From an uncultured Collinsella sp. (GTDB taxonomy: Bacteria; Actinomycetota; Coriobacteriia; Coriobacteriales; Coriobacteriaceae), in assembly GCA_934643145.1 (NCBI GenBank), contig CAKUBM010000010.1:18833-82832 (forward strand): a stretch of 64,000 nucleotides of DNA, in the 5' to 3' direction. Position numbers and translations under genes: made by a program. Positions 44,363 to 53,498 of this stretch are shown here, one piece after another (the stretch's first letter is position 1; each line of letters begins with the position of its first letter). The notes under the pieces were generated by a model. The model was not told the DNA's origin. It searched no databases and worked only from the letters and a program-made list of their open reading frames with translations.

Positions 44363-44435
44363 GGGGGCGTAGCTCAGCTGGGAGAGCGCTTGACTGGCAG
44401 TCAAGAGGTCAGGGGTTCGATCCCCCTCGTCTCCA
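44363..44435 (+). tRNA. tRNA-Ala (anticodon GGC), copy 2, no CCA
   Basis: Same 73-nt body as copy 1, including G3-U70. The 3' end reads ACCC instead of ACCA, so CCA must be added after transcription. Confidence 0.97.
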
Positions 44436-44450
44436 CCCGAGCATTGGATG

Positions 44451-44479
44451 AGGCTCCAACGCAAGTTGGGGCCTTTTTT
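44451..44479 (+). terminator. Terminator of tRNA-Ala copy 2
   Basis: GGCTCCAAC / GTTGGGGCC (one G-U) with a GCAA loop and six T residues. Confidence 0.85.
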
Positions 44480-44645
44480 CATATCAATCGCCCTGCTTTT
44501 TATCTTTGCTTAGCGGCTGTTTGAAGTAAAGCCATTCCTAAATTGTAAATATGAATGAAATCAATGCCCCACGCCCTTGCAGGCCACAATAAGGTGTCAA
44601 CGCAATGTAAAGAGGCCAGGCGTGTTGCCCGGCCTCGAAATACTC

Positions 44646-44721
44646 TGGTGGGCCCTCCGGGATTCGAACCCAGAACCCAGGGATTATGAGTCCCCTGCGC
44701 TAACCGTTGCGCCAAGAGCCC
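44646..44721 (-). tRNA. tRNA-Met (anticodon CAT)
   Basis: A 76-nt cloverleaf with acceptor GGGCTCT/AGGGCCC (one G-U). The anticodon loop CTCATAA gives CAT; CCA is encoded. The acceptor pairs at the first position, so it is not the initiator. An elongator Met tRNA is most likely; a lysidine-modified Ile tRNA cannot be excluded by eye. It lies between the two direct repeats in opposite orientation. Confidence 0.9.
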
Positions 44722-45317
44722 TTATGTGCAGTGAAGACAATTCTAACAACGGCAATCCTTGCCCAATTGCTTCACTTCACGTCGTGAAATACTACCATGC
44801 GCGAGCAAGTCGCACAACGCACGATCAAACCCATTAGCAAACAACGGAAACTCTCGTCGCATCGCAGATAAGATGTGTAATAGAGGTAGCTATGGCCATT
44901 ATTACAAGGCTCCAATTCATTTATGGGCGAAGTCAGCCCGGTACCATTTCAAAACTATGCCGGTTTACCACGACGGACCGACAGTCCTCGAGCGCGCCTC
45001 ATTTTCCGTTTGCAAAACCGCAGGTAGGGCGCTTGCGAGATTGGCAAAAACGGCGGCGTGGTCGGCCTTCCCGGAATCATCGTAGTAAACCGGCCTGCTT
45101 TTGGCGCGACGGGGCAGGGGCGGCTCTAGACCGGTCCCGATAATGGGGCCGTCAGCGCGCGGGAGGCCCGATGCCGGGTGGCGGGGCTCCCGCGCGAGCT
45201 CAAACGGGCGGCGCGTGGGTCCGGAGAGGGCGGGCGGGCCGGGGAGCACGATTGGCCCCGCGCGCGGCGCGGGGGCGGCGGCGTCACCGCCCCCGGAAAG
45301 TTTTTCCAAAATTGCCC

Positions 45318-45346
45318 TTGCATCGCCGTCCGAGTTCCCGTATAGT
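45318..45346 (+). promoter_or_regulatory. Promoter of tRNA-Ala copy 3
   Basis: TTGCAT (45318-45323) and TATAGT (45341-45346), 17-bp spacer. Confidence 0.8.
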
Positions 45347-45358
45347 ACTTTTTCGCAC

Positions 45359-45431
45359 GGGGGCGTAGCTCAGCTGGGAGAGCGCTTGACTGGCAGTCAA
45401 GAGGTCAGGGGTTCGATCCCCCTCGTCTCCA
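45359..45431 (+). tRNA. tRNA-Ala (anticodon GGC), copy 3, no CCA
   Basis: Identical in body to the other two copies; the 3' end is ACCC, as in copy 2. Confidence 0.97.
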
Positions 45432-45446
45432 CCCGAGCATTGAATG

Positions 45447-45475
45447 AGGCTCCAACGCAAGTTGGGGCCTTTTTT
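45447..45475 (+). terminator. Terminator of tRNA-Ala copy 3
   Basis: Same GGCTCCAAC/GTTGGGGCC hairpin and T tract as copy 2. It ends 32 bp before the ABC-F start codon. Confidence 0.85.
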
Positions 45476-45506
45476 CATATTGGCACACAAGGTCAAAGGC
45501 GGCACC

Positions 45507-47543
45507 ATGATCCTCCTGGTCGACAAGATCGAAAAAAGCTTCGGCGCGCGCGTCCTCTTTAGCGGCGCGTCCTTCCAGATCAACCCCGGCGAGCGCTTCG
45601 CACTCGTTGGCCCTAACGGCGCCGGCAAAACCACCATGCTCAAGATCATCATGGGCATCGACAGCCCCGACGCCGGCCAGGTCCAGTACGCCAAGGACTG
45701 CCAGGTGGGCTACCTAGAGCAGGAAACCAATCTGGAACACAAGGACACCACCATCCTCGCCGAGGTCATGGCTGCCGCCAAGGAAATCCGCCGCATGGGC
45801 GAGCGCGCTAACGAGCTGCAGGCCCAGATCACCGAGCTCTCCGAGCAGGGCAAGGACGTCGACGCACTCCTTAACGAATACGGCCAGGTCCAGGACCGCT
45901 TTGAGCACCTGGGCGGCTACGAGCTCGAGAGCAACGCCCGCAAGATCCTGTCCGGCCTGGGCTTTAAGGTCACCGACTTTGAGCGCCCGTGCTCCGAGTT
46001 CTCCGGCGGCTGGCAGATGCGCATCGCGCTGGCCAAGCTCTTCCTGCGCCACCCCGACCTGCTACTGCTTGACGAGCCCACCAACCACCTGGACCTCGAG
46101 AGCGTCCAGTGGCTGCGCGGCTTTATCGCCAACTACGACGGCGCCGTGCTCATCGTCAGCCACGACCGCGCCTTCATGGACGCCTGCGTCGACCACGTCG
46201 CCGCGCTCGAGAACCGCCGCGTGACCACCTACACCGGCAACTACAGCAGCTACCTCAAGCAGCGCGAGGACAACCTGGAGCAAATGCGCGCCAAGCGCGC
46301 TGCCCAGGAGCGCGACATCGCCCACATGCAGGTCTTCGTCGACAAGTTCCGCTACAAGCCCACCAAGGCTGCCCAGGCCCAGGAGCGCATCCGCAAGATC
46401 GAGCAGATCAAAAAGGAGCTCGTCATCCTGCCCGAGGGCCACAAGCACATCGACTTTAAGTTCCCCGATCCGCCGCGCTCCGGCGACATGGTCGTGGGCC
46501 TGGAGGGCGTGTCCAAGTCCTACAGTGAAAAGCACATCTACAGCGACATCGACCTCAAGCTCTACCGCGGCGAGCACGTGGCACTCGTCGGCCCCAACGG
46601 CGCCGGCAAGTCCACCCTCATGAAGATCCTCGCCGGCCTGGAGCCGCCCACCACCGGCACCCGGGACCTGGGCACCAACGTGGGCGTGGCCTACTACGCC
46701 CAGCACGCACTCGAGGGCATGACCGAGTCCAATACCGTCCTGCAAGAGATCGACACCGTCACGCCCAAGTGGACCGTGCCGCAGCAGCGCAGCCTGCTGG
46801 GCGCCTTCCTGTTTAGCGACAACGATGCCATCGAAAAGCAGGTTCGCGTCCTCTCCGGCGGCGAGAAGGCCCGTCTGGCGCTTGCCAAGATGCTCGTGGC
46901 GCCCGAGGCGCTCCTGTGCTTGGACGAGCCCACGAACCACCTGGATATCGACTCGGTGGACATGCTCGAGAACGCCCTGCAAAACTTCCCCGGCACCATC
47001 GTGCTGATCAGCCACGATGAGCACCTGGTGCGCGCCGTGGCCAACCGCGTGATCGACATCCGCGACGGCAAGGTCACGGTCTACGACGGCGACTACGACT
47101 ACTACCTCTACAAGCGCGAGGACCTCGCCGCCCGCGCAGCCGCCGAGGCGGCAGGGGAGAGCGTGCCGGCCGCAGCCAAGAACGCCAAGCCCGCCAGCGC
47201 CGCCCAGGCCAGCACCCCCGCCGCGACACCCAAGCCGGCCGAGGGCAAAAAGACCAAGGAGCAAAAGCGTGCCGAGGCCCAGGCCCGTGCCGCGCTCAAC
47301 AAAAAGCTCAAGGGCGTGCGCAACCAACTCAAGAAGATCGAGGCCGAGCTCGACAGAAAGCGCGCCCGCTATGACGAGCTTATGGAATTGATGGCAAGCG
47401 AAGAGCTTTATGCCGATCAGGACAAGTTCAACGCCGCGCTGGGGGAATATAACGGGCTTAAGCAAGAGCTGCCCAAGCTCGAGGACGAATGGCTGGAGCT
47501 TTCCACCCAGATCGAAGAGGAGACCGCGCGTGAACTCTCGTAA
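45507..47543 (+). CDS. ABC-F family ATPase (Uup/EttA-like)
   Basis: 678 residues with two nucleotide-binding domains and no membrane segment. Domain 1 has [25 protein letters not shown] and [12 protein letters not shown]. Domain 2 has [25 protein letters not shown] and [13 protein letters not shown] ~80-residue linker with basic helices lies between them, and a Lys/Ala-rich coiled coil forms the C-terminus, as in Uup. ABC-F proteins act on ribosomes, in translation or ribosome protection. ATG 45507 follows AAAGGCGG. The stop overlaps the next gene. Confidence 0.92.
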   Translation: MILLVDKIEKSFGARVLFSGASFQINPGERFALVGPNGAGKTTMLKIIMGIDSPDAGQVQYAKDCQVGYLEQETNLEHKDTTILAEVMAAAKEIRRMGERANELQAQITELSEQGKDVDALLNEYGQVQDRFEHLGGYELESNARKILSGLGFKVTDFERPCSEFSGGWQMRIALAKLFLRHPDLLLLDEPTNHLDLESVQWLRGFIANYDGAVLIVSHDRAFMDACVDHVAALENRRVTTYTGNYSSYLKQREDNLEQMRAKRAAQERDIAHMQVFVDKFRYKPTKAAQAQERIRKIEQIKKELVILPEGHKHIDFKFPDPPRSGDMVVGLEGVSKSYSEKHIYSDIDLKLYRGEHVALVGPNGAGKSTLMKILAGLEPPTTGTRDLGTNVGVAYYAQHALEGMTESNTVLQEIDTVTPKWTVPQQRSLLGAFLFSDNDAIEKQVRVLSGGEKARLALAKMLVAPEALLCLDEPTNHLDIDSVDMLENALQNFPGTIVLISHDEHLVRAVANRVIDIRDGKVTVYDGDYDYYLYKREDLAARAAAEAAGESVPAAAKNAKPASAAQASTPAATPKPAEGKKTKEQKRAEAQARAALNKKLKGVRNQLKKIEAELDRKRARYDELMELMASEELYADQDKFNAALGEYNGLKQELPKLEDEWLELSTQIEEETARELS

Positions 47544-47826
47544 AGCCGCCGCCGTGGCGATGAGCATCATCGCCATCGCCTGCCGCGTCTGCGGCATCTT
47601 TATGAGCGCGATGACCGTGCTCCTGTGCTTTAGCGGTCTGACCGCCAAACTGCAGATCGTCGGTTTTGTCGTTGAGCTTTCGCGCGCGCTACCAAGCGCC
47701 ATCGCCGGCTACGGCGTCATCACATCGCCCTTTGGTGGCGTGTTCCGCCTGGATTATGCCATCGTGGCGGTCATCCTGTTAGCCGCCGACTACCTGCTCA
47801 CGCGCGCCTCGCGCCGCGTCCGCTAG
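47530..47826 (+). CDS. Small membrane protein of unknown function
   Basis: 98 residues with two or three hydrophobic segments ([33 protein letters not shown]) and an Arg-rich end. The GTG start lies 14 bp inside the end of the ABC-F gene, and the M50 protease gene follows after 9 bp, so it is part of that operon. No family is recognised. Confidence 0.65.
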   Translation: MNSRKAAAVAMSIIAIACRVCGIFMSAMTVLLCFSGLTAKLQIVGFVVELSRALPSAIAGYGVITSPFGGVFRLDYAIVAVILLAADYLLTRASRRVR

Positions 47827-47835
47827 GGGAGTGCC

Positions 47836-48519
47836 ATGTCCAGCAGCTACCTCATGAACCTGCTCGCCAGCGCCGTCGCCGTCATCGTCGGCATCGTGAT
47901 CCACGAAAGCGCGCACGCCGCCGCGGCCTGGGCACTCGGCGATAAGACGGCCCGTTCGCGCGGACGCGTCTCGCTCAACCCGCTCAACCACATCGACCCG
48001 TTTGGCACCATCATCCTGCCGCTGCTGATGCTCGCGGCCGACGGCCCAGTGTTCGCCTTTGCCAAGCCGGTGCCCGTCCACCTCAACAACCTCAAGCACC
48101 CCAAGCGCGACGAGGTCCTGGTGAGCGCGGCTGGTCCCGCGTCGAACATCGTGCTCGCGTGCCTGGCCGCGGCCCTCATGCACCTGACCTATGGCAACCT
48201 TTACGCCGGCATGTCCTTTGCCGTGGCGTCGCAAATCATGAACTTCGGCGCCACCTTTATCGTGGTCAACCTGTCGCTGGCATTTTTTAACCTCATCCCG
48301 ATCCCGCCGCTCGACGGCTCATCGATCATCGTCCCGTTCCTCAAAGGCAAGGCGCTCGCCAATTACTACCGCTTGCAGCAATACGCTATGCCCACCCTCA
48401 TCATCGTGCTGTATCTGCTACCCATGTGGACTGGCATCGACGTGATCGGCCGCTATTTCGACGTTACCGTGTATCCGCTGGCAGAGCAGCTCCTTTCCTT
48501 CGCAATTGCCGGCATCTAA
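47836..48519 (+). CDS. Site-2-type membrane metalloprotease (M50 family)
   Basis: 227 residues, several membrane helices. The zinc site HESAH is in the first helix region (IVIHESAHAAAAWALGDK) and the third ligand region is NLIPIPPLDGSS. The short form without PDZ matches the stand-alone M50B proteins found next to scpA in many Gram-positive bacteria. The substrate is unknown. Confidence 0.87.
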   Translation: MSSSYLMNLLASAVAVIVGIVIHESAHAAAAWALGDKTARSRGRVSLNPLNHIDPFGTIILPLLMLAADGPVFAFAKPVPVHLNNLKHPKRDEVLVSAAGPASNIVLACLAAALMHLTYGNLYAGMSFAVASQIMNFGATFIVVNLSLAFFNLIPIPPLDGSSIIVPFLKGKALANYYRLQQYAMPTLIIVLYLLPMWTGIDVIGRYFDVTVYPLAEQLLSFAIAGI

Positions 48520-48603
48520 GGTAAACTTACAGGTCGACCTTGCAAAACGGTCGTAATATGCACCCAAACCGCGCCGCGAAGGCGCCGTCAAAGGAGGTCG
48601 AAG

Positions 48604-49416
48604 ATGTCGTATCGCGTGTCGACGCAGGTCTACAGCGGACCGTTCGACCTGCTGCTGCAGCTGGTAACCCGCCAAAAAGTAGATATCGGCGCCATCTCCA
48701 TCAGCGAGGTGGCCGAGCAGTACCTTGCCGAGGCCGAGCGCATCGAGGCGCTGGACCTGGACGTGGCGAGCGACTTTTTGCTGGTCGCGGCAACCCTTTT
48801 GGACATCAAGGCCGCCTCTCTGGTGCCGCAGGAGGCCCCGCGCAAAGTCGATGACGACGATGACGAGTTCGACGAAGACCTCGAGGAGCTAAGCGCGCTC
48901 GACGGCGACGCCCTGCGTGAGGTCCTGATCCAGCGCCTGATCGCCTACAAGCAGTTTAAGGGCGCAGCGGCGGCCCTTGGCGCCCGCATGCAGGCCGAAA
49001 GCCGCATGCATCCGCGCGTGGCCGGCCCCGACCCCGAGTTCCTGGGCCTCATGCCCGACTACTTGGCCGGCATCACACTGCGCGGCCTGGCCGTCATCTG
49101 CGCCGATCTGGACGGCAAGCGCCAGACCTTCCTGCTGGAGGCCGAGCACGTGGCACCGCACCGCGTGCCGCTCGACCTGACCGTGGCCTCGGTCGACCGC
49201 TTTACCATGGCGCACCAAACCTGCACCTTCCGCGAGCTGCTGGACGGCGACGCCACCACCGAGCAGCTCGTCGTCACCTTCCTGGCCATGTTGGAGCTCG
49301 CCAAGCGCGGCTCGCTCACGCTGAGCCAGGACGAGATCTTTGGAACCATTCAGATCAACCGCGTCGAGGGCGCCGAGGCCTACGTGCCCGGCGAGGGCCC
49401 CGAGCTCACCGAATAG
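48604..49416 (+). CDS. scpA: Segregation and condensation protein A
   Basis: 270 residues. The SMC-binding start YSGPFDLLLQLVTRQKVDIG is followed by ASDFLLVAATLLDIKAASLV, an acidic insert (DDDDDEFDEDLEEL), and a C-terminal winged helix (LELAKRGSLTLSQDEIFGTI). It is the kleisin that joins SMC heads with ScpB. AAAGGAGG precedes the ATG. It lies 12 bp upstream of scpB. Confidence 0.94.
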   Translation: MSYRVSTQVYSGPFDLLLQLVTRQKVDIGAISISEVAEQYLAEAERIEALDLDVASDFLLVAATLLDIKAASLVPQEAPRKVDDDDDEFDEDLEELSALDGDALREVLIQRLIAYKQFKGAAAALGARMQAESRMHPRVAGPDPEFLGLMPDYLAGITLRGLAVICADLDGKRQTFLLEAEHVAPHRVPLDLTVASVDRFTMAHQTCTFRELLDGDATTEQLVVTFLAMLELAKRGSLTLSQDEIFGTIQINRVEGAEAYVPGEGPELTE

Positions 49417-49428
49417 GAGCGGCCAACC

Positions 49429-50157
49429 ATGTCAAACCTTTCCACGCTGGAGGCAAACAGCCTCAAAGGCGCCCTCGAGGCGCTGTTGCTGGTTTCGAGC
49501 GACCCCGTGAGCGCCCCTGCGCTGGCAGGCGCGCTGGACATCGCCCCCGGCGAATGTGCATCGTTGCTGGCCGAGCTCAAGGTTGAGTACGAGGAGGCCA
49601 ACCGCGGCTTTCAGCTGCGCGAGGTCGCCGGCGGCTGGCGCCTGTTTACGCACCCCGCCTACCACGACGTGGTCGAGGCCTATGTGCTGAGCTGGGACAC
49701 GCAAAAGCTGTCGCAGGCTGCGCTCGAGACCCTCGCCGTCATCGCCTACCACCAGCCCGTCACGCGCGAGGTGGTCAAGGGTATCCGCGGCGTCAACTCC
49801 GACGGCGTCATCGCGTCGCTCGTGGACAAGGGCCTGGTGCGCGAGCTCGGCCGCGACCCCCAGCGCGGTCAGGCCATCATCTACGGCACGACTAACGCCT
49901 TCTTGGAGAAGTTCGGCCTGCGCTCCACTCGCGACCTGCCCGATCTGGAGCAATTTGCCCCCGACGAGCAGTCGCGCCAGTTTATCCGCGAGCGCCTGAG
50001 CGGACGCAGCATTCGGTCCACGCTCGAGGAGCAGGCCGAAGACCTGGACGAAGAGCGCGAGCTGCTGGATACCGATGTTGAGGATGTTGAGGCAGTCGAG
50101 GACGAGGACGCCCTTGCCGTCGACGAGACCTCGGAGGATATGCATGACGAGAACTAA
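49429..50157 (+). CDS. scpB: Segregation and condensation protein B
   Basis: 242 residues with two winged-helix domains. It begins LKGALEALLLVSSDPVSAPA and includes ALETLAVIAYHQPVTREVVK, IRGVNSDGVIASLVDKGLVR and YGTTNAFLEKFGL. The C-terminus is an acidic tail. It works with ScpA and SMC in chromosome segregation. The next gene starts inside its last codons. Confidence 0.94.
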   Translation: MSNLSTLEANSLKGALEALLLVSSDPVSAPALAGALDIAPGECASLLAELKVEYEEANRGFQLREVAGGWRLFTHPAYHDVVEAYVLSWDTQKLSQAALETLAVIAYHQPVTREVVKGIRGVNSDGVIASLVDKGLVRELGRDPQRGQAIIYGTTNAFLEKFGLRSTRDLPDLEQFAPDEQSRQFIRERLSGRSIRSTLEEQAEDLDEERELLDTDVEDVEAVEDEDALAVDETSEDMHDEN

Positions 50158-51112
50158 CGAAGCAGGGGAGACGCGCATCGTCGGCACCGCGGGATCGCCC
50201 GAATCCGGCGCCCAGCCCGTCTACCCGCACACCATGCGCCTGCAGCGCTTCTTGGCGCGCGCGGGCGTGGCGAGCCGCCGCGGCTCCGAGGACCTGATGA
50301 CAGCCGGCCGCGTGACCGTCAACGGCACGGTCGCGACCGAGCTGGGCACCAAGGTCGATGTCGACCGCGACCATATCGAGGTCGACGGCATGCCCGTCAA
50401 GCTCAACCAGGGCGCCGTGTATCTGATGCTCTACAAGCCGACCGGCTACCTCACCACCATGAGCGACCCGCAGGAGCGGCCCTGCGTAGCCGACCTGGTC
50501 CCCCGCGACCGCTTTCCCGGGCTCTTCCCGGTAGGCCGCCTGGACCGCGACACCACAGGCCTGCTGCTCTTTACCACCGACGGCGACCTGTCGCAGGACC
50601 TACTGCACCCCAGCAAGCACGTCTACAAGACCTACCAAGCGCTTGTAGACGGCTGCCTCAGCGACCGCGACCTGGAACCACTTCGCCGCGGTATCGAGCT
50701 CGATGATGGCCTGTGCCAGCCGGCCATCTGCCGTGTCATTACCGCGCACGAGGCCGAGGCCGTAGCTCCCCAGGGCGTCAAACCCGGCACCACCGCCGTG
50801 GAGGTCATCATCCGCGAGGGCCGCAAGAACCAGGTCAAGCGCATGCTGAGTAAGATCCACCATCCGGTGATCCGCCTGCATCGCTGCAACTTTGCCGGCT
50901 TGGAGCTCGAGGGCGTGGCCAAGGGTTCGTGGCGCGAGCTCACCGACCGCGAGGTGCAGATCCTCAAAGACGGCGGTATCCCGCCCAAGCAGGCCAGAGC
51001 CAAGCGCAACGGCGGCAGGCCTCAAGACACCCCTGCGAGCCGCACCCGCCATCACGGCAGCCACGGCTCTGCGCCCAAGCGCAACACCTACCGCGAGCGC
51101 TACACGGGCTAG
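50144..51112 (+). CDS. rluB: Pseudouridine synthase, RsuA/RluB family
   Basis: 322 residues. The S4 RNA-binding domain is LQRFLARAGVASRRGSEDLM. The catalytic aspartate lies in GRLDRDTTGLLLFTTDGDL, and EGRKNQVKRMLSKIHHPVIR follows. It modifies U in 23S rRNA in the usual scpAB-rluB arrangement. ATG 50144 overlaps the scpB end and has GGAGG upstream; an internal start at MRLQRF is possible. The C-terminal ~40 residues are basic and disordered. Confidence 0.9.
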   Translation: MTRTNEAGETRIVGTAGSPESGAQPVYPHTMRLQRFLARAGVASRRGSEDLMTAGRVTVNGTVATELGTKVDVDRDHIEVDGMPVKLNQGAVYLMLYKPTGYLTTMSDPQERPCVADLVPRDRFPGLFPVGRLDRDTTGLLLFTTDGDLSQDLLHPSKHVYKTYQALVDGCLSDRDLEPLRRGIELDDGLCQPAICRVITAHEAEAVAPQGVKPGTTAVEVIIREGRKNQVKRMLSKIHHPVIRLHRCNFAGLELEGVAKGSWRELTDREVQILKDGGIPPKQARAKRNGGRPQDTPASRTRHHGSHGSAPKRNTYRERYTG

Positions 51113-51178
51113 GCAACCCGCCGCGCCCCAGCGCCCGCGAACCATACCAGCACGTCAACCATCGAAAGGAAGCATTGC

Positions 51179-51865
51179 ATGATCGTCGCCATCGACGGCC
51201 CCGCCGGTTCCGGCAAGTCCACCATCGCCAAGGAGATCGCCCGCCAGCTGGGCTTTAACAAGCTCGACACGGGCGCCATGTATCGCGCCGTCACCTTCGC
51301 TGCGCTCGACCGCGGCATCGATCTGGACGACGAGGCGGCCATCGACGCCCTCGCCGAGCAGATCGAGATCCGCTTTACCAACGGCACCGGCGAGGACACG
51401 CGCCTGACCATCGACGGCACGGACGCCTCGGCCGCCATCCGCACCCCGCAGGTGGACGCCAACGTGTCCAAGGTCTCGGCCTACCCGGGTGTGCGCGCCG
51501 CCATGCTCATCCATCAGCGCCGCGCCGCCGAGGACCGCGATATCGTTGCCGAGGGTCGCGATATCGGCACCGTCGTGTTCCCCAACGCGCAGGTCAAGGT
51601 CTTCCTGACCGCCGGCCCGCGTGAGCGCGCCCGCCGCCGCGTGCTGCAGCGCCACCAAAACGACGCCCAGCCGCTTACTGCCGAGCAGCTCGAGGCCGAG
51701 GTCGACGAGACCCTCGACGCCCTCAAGCAGCGCGACAAGCTCGACAGCAGCCGCGAGGTCGCACCGCTTGTACCCGCCGAGGATGCGGTGCACGTCGACT
51801 CCACCGCCCACACCATCGACGAGGTCGTCCGCATCATCGAGGACCTCATCAACCAAAGGAGGTAG
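51179..51865 (+). CDS. cmk: Cytidylate kinase
   Basis: 228 residues. The P-loop is IDGPAGSGKSTIAKEIA, with LDTGAMYRAVTFAAL and AEGRDIGTVVFPNAQVKVFL. It phosphorylates CMP and dCMP with ATP. GAAAGGA lies before the ATG. It precedes plsC by 3 bp, as in many Gram-positive genomes. Confidence 0.95.
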   Translation: MIVAIDGPAGSGKSTIAKEIARQLGFNKLDTGAMYRAVTFAALDRGIDLDDEAAIDALAEQIEIRFTNGTGEDTRLTIDGTDASAAIRTPQVDANVSKVSAYPGVRAAMLIHQRRAAEDRDIVAEGRDIGTVVFPNAQVKVFLTAGPRERARRRVLQRHQNDAQPLTAEQLEAEVDETLDALKQRDKLDSSREVAPLVPAEDAVHVDSTAHTIDEVVRIIEDLINQRR

Positions 51866-51868
51866 CCC

Positions 51869-52597
51869 ATGCGCCTGTTTAAGCAGACGCCCGAGGACTA
51901 TTACAACGCCCCCTACGCCGAGTTCCCGGCACTCATCCGCGGCACCGTCGTCGTGGTCATGGCGATTCTTTGGGCCTTCTCCAAGCTCATGTGGCGCTGG
52001 ATGGTCGAGGACGCCGACCTGCTGTTTGAGCGCCAGGAAGGCCGTGGTAGCGTAGTCATCTGCAACCACACCTCGATGGCCGAGCTCTTGGCCGTGGAGA
52101 CGGCACTGTTCTTTGGCGGCCGCCGCATTCGTCCCATCTTTAAATCGGAGTTCGCCAAGACCAAGATCGTGCGCTGGGCCTTTAGCCGCGTGGGCGGCAT
52201 CCCCGTCGAGCGCGGCACCGCAGACATGAAGTGCCTGCGCGCCGCTCAGCATGCGCTGCAGCGCGGCGAGGATGTCCTGATCTTCCCCGAGGGCACGCGC
52301 ATCCGCTCGCGCGAGATCGAGCCCGAGGTCCACGGTGGCTTTGCGCTCATCGCCCAGATGGGCAAGGCGCCCGTCAACCCGCTCGCCATCTGCGGCTGGT
52401 CCGACATTACGCCCAAGGGCAAAAAGCTCATGCGCCCCAAAAAATGCTGGATCCGTGCCGGCAAGGCCGTCTCGCTTTCTGACGCTCCTGCCGGGCTCAA
52501 GCGCACGGAGCGTCTGGCCTGGTTTGAGTCCGAAGCCATGGGCCGCGTCTACACCATGCGCGATGAGCTGTGCGACGAGCATCCGGACAGGTTCTAG
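51869..52597 (+). CDS. plsC: 1-acyl-glycerol-3-phosphate acyltransferase (PlsC-like)
   Basis: 242 residues. A membrane segment (RGTVVVVMAILWAFSKLMW) precedes the acyltransferase domain with NHTSMAEL, FKSEFAKTKIVRWAF, GGIPVERG and FPEGTRIRS. It makes phosphatidic acid for phospholipids. The first motif reads H-x4-E instead of the standard H-x4-D, a conservative change at a catalytic residue. AAAGGAGG lies before the ATG. With plsY and gpsA downstream, the window holds the whole early phospholipid route. Confidence 0.88.
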   Translation: MRLFKQTPEDYYNAPYAEFPALIRGTVVVVMAILWAFSKLMWRWMVEDADLLFERQEGRGSVVICNHTSMAELLAVETALFFGGRRIRPIFKSEFAKTKIVRWAFSRVGGIPVERGTADMKCLRAAQHALQRGEDVLIFPEGTRIRSREIEPEVHGGFALIAQMGKAPVNPLAICGWSDITPKGKKLMRPKKCWIRAGKAVSLSDAPAGLKRTERLAWFESEAMGRVYTMRDELCDEHPDRF

Positions 52598-52614
52598 CCA
52601 TGGGTGAGGAAGTC

Positions 52615-53496
52615 ATGAACACCGTCGAGGCTGTGACCGGTCAGGCAGTCCCCACCATCGAGATAGCTGCCCACGCGGGTACCTGCTACGGCGTGCAGCG
52701 TGCGCTCGATATGGCATTGGCGGCCGCCCCGCAGCCGGAGGAGAACGCTCAGGTCCACACCCTAGGACCGCTCATCCATAACCCCATCGTGGTGTGCGAG
52801 CTTGCCGAGGCAGGCGTTAGCCTAGCAGAGACCCTAGACGATGCCGCATCGGGCACCGTGATCATCCGCGCTCACGGCGTGGTGCCGCAGGTGATCGATA
52901 CCGCACGCGAGCGTGGCCTCGACGTGGTCGACGCCACCTGCCCCTACGTGAAAAAGGTCCACGTGGCGGCGGAGCGCTTGGTACGCGAGGGCTACCACGT
53001 GGTAGTCGTGGGCGAGCCGGGCCACCCCGAAGTCGAGGGCATCCTGGGCCACGCCGGCAATGATGCGCAGGTCGTGAGCTGTGCCGCCGACGCCGATGCC
53101 CTGCCGCTCAAGGGCAAGGTGGGTCTGGTTGTGCAGACCACCCAGACCGCACAGAACTTGGCCGAGGTCGTGGCCGCTATCACCCCGCGCGTGCAGGAGC
53201 TGCGTGTGATCAACACCATTTGCGCCGCCACGAGCGAGCGTCAACAGGCAGCAGCCACACTTGCCAACCGCTGCGACTGCATGGTCGTCGTAGGCGGCAA
53301 GAACTCGGGCAACACCCGTCGCCTGGCGCAGATTTGCGCCGACGCCTGCGAGCACACGTACCACATCGAGGAGGCCGCCGAGCTTGAGGCCACTTGGTTT
53401 GCCAATGCTCAGCACATCGGCATCACCGCCGGCGCTTCCACCCCGCAAGAACACATCGAACGCGCCGTCGCGCGCATCAAGGAGCTTTGCCGCTAA
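52615..53496 (+). CDS. ispH: 4-hydroxy-3-methylbut-2-enyl diphosphate reductase
   Basis: 293 residues. The three Fe-S cysteines are in GTCYGVQRAL, DATCPYVKKVH and NTICAATSERQ. It catalyses the last step of the non-mevalonate isoprenoid pathway. ATG 52615 was chosen for the GTGAGGA upstream; ATG 52600 is possible. It begins 18 bp after plsC. Confidence 0.94.
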   Translation: MNTVEAVTGQAVPTIEIAAHAGTCYGVQRALDMALAAAPQPEENAQVHTLGPLIHNPIVVCELAEAGVSLAETLDDAASGTVIIRAHGVVPQVIDTARERGLDVVDATCPYVKKVHVAAERLVREGYHVVVVGEPGHPEVEGILGHAGNDAQVVSCAADADALPLKGKVGLVVQTTQTAQNLAEVVAAITPRVQELRVINTICAATSERQQAAATLANRCDCMVVVGGKNSGNTRRLAQICADACEHTYHIEEAAELEATWFANAQHIGITAGASTPQEHIERAVARIKELCR

Positions 53497-53498
53497 TC

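Larger units (their letters stand above)
43953..44484. repeat. Direct repeat A (~530 bp) containing tRNA-Ala copy 2
   Basis: Nearly identical to 44948-45480. The unit comprises a 135-bp inverted-repeat element, a ~240-bp very GC-rich stretch ending in a GGCGGCGG/CCGCCGCC hairpin with a T tract, a tRNA promoter, the tRNA and its terminator. No protein is supported in the GC-rich part. Confidence 0.9.
44948..45480. repeat. Direct repeat B (~530 bp) containing tRNA-Ala copy 3
   Basis: Matches 43953-44484 at an offset of ~995 bp with scattered substitutions. The hairpin ahead of the promoter keeps pairing in B through a shifted register (GGGGGCGG/CCGCCCCC), which argues that the hairpin matters. 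Confidence 0.9.

Noticed and set aside
46062-47702. 546-codon minus-strand frame opposite the ABC-F gene
   Set aside because: Leu/Val/Gly-rich antisense translation without motifs; the opposite strand has two complete ABC domains.
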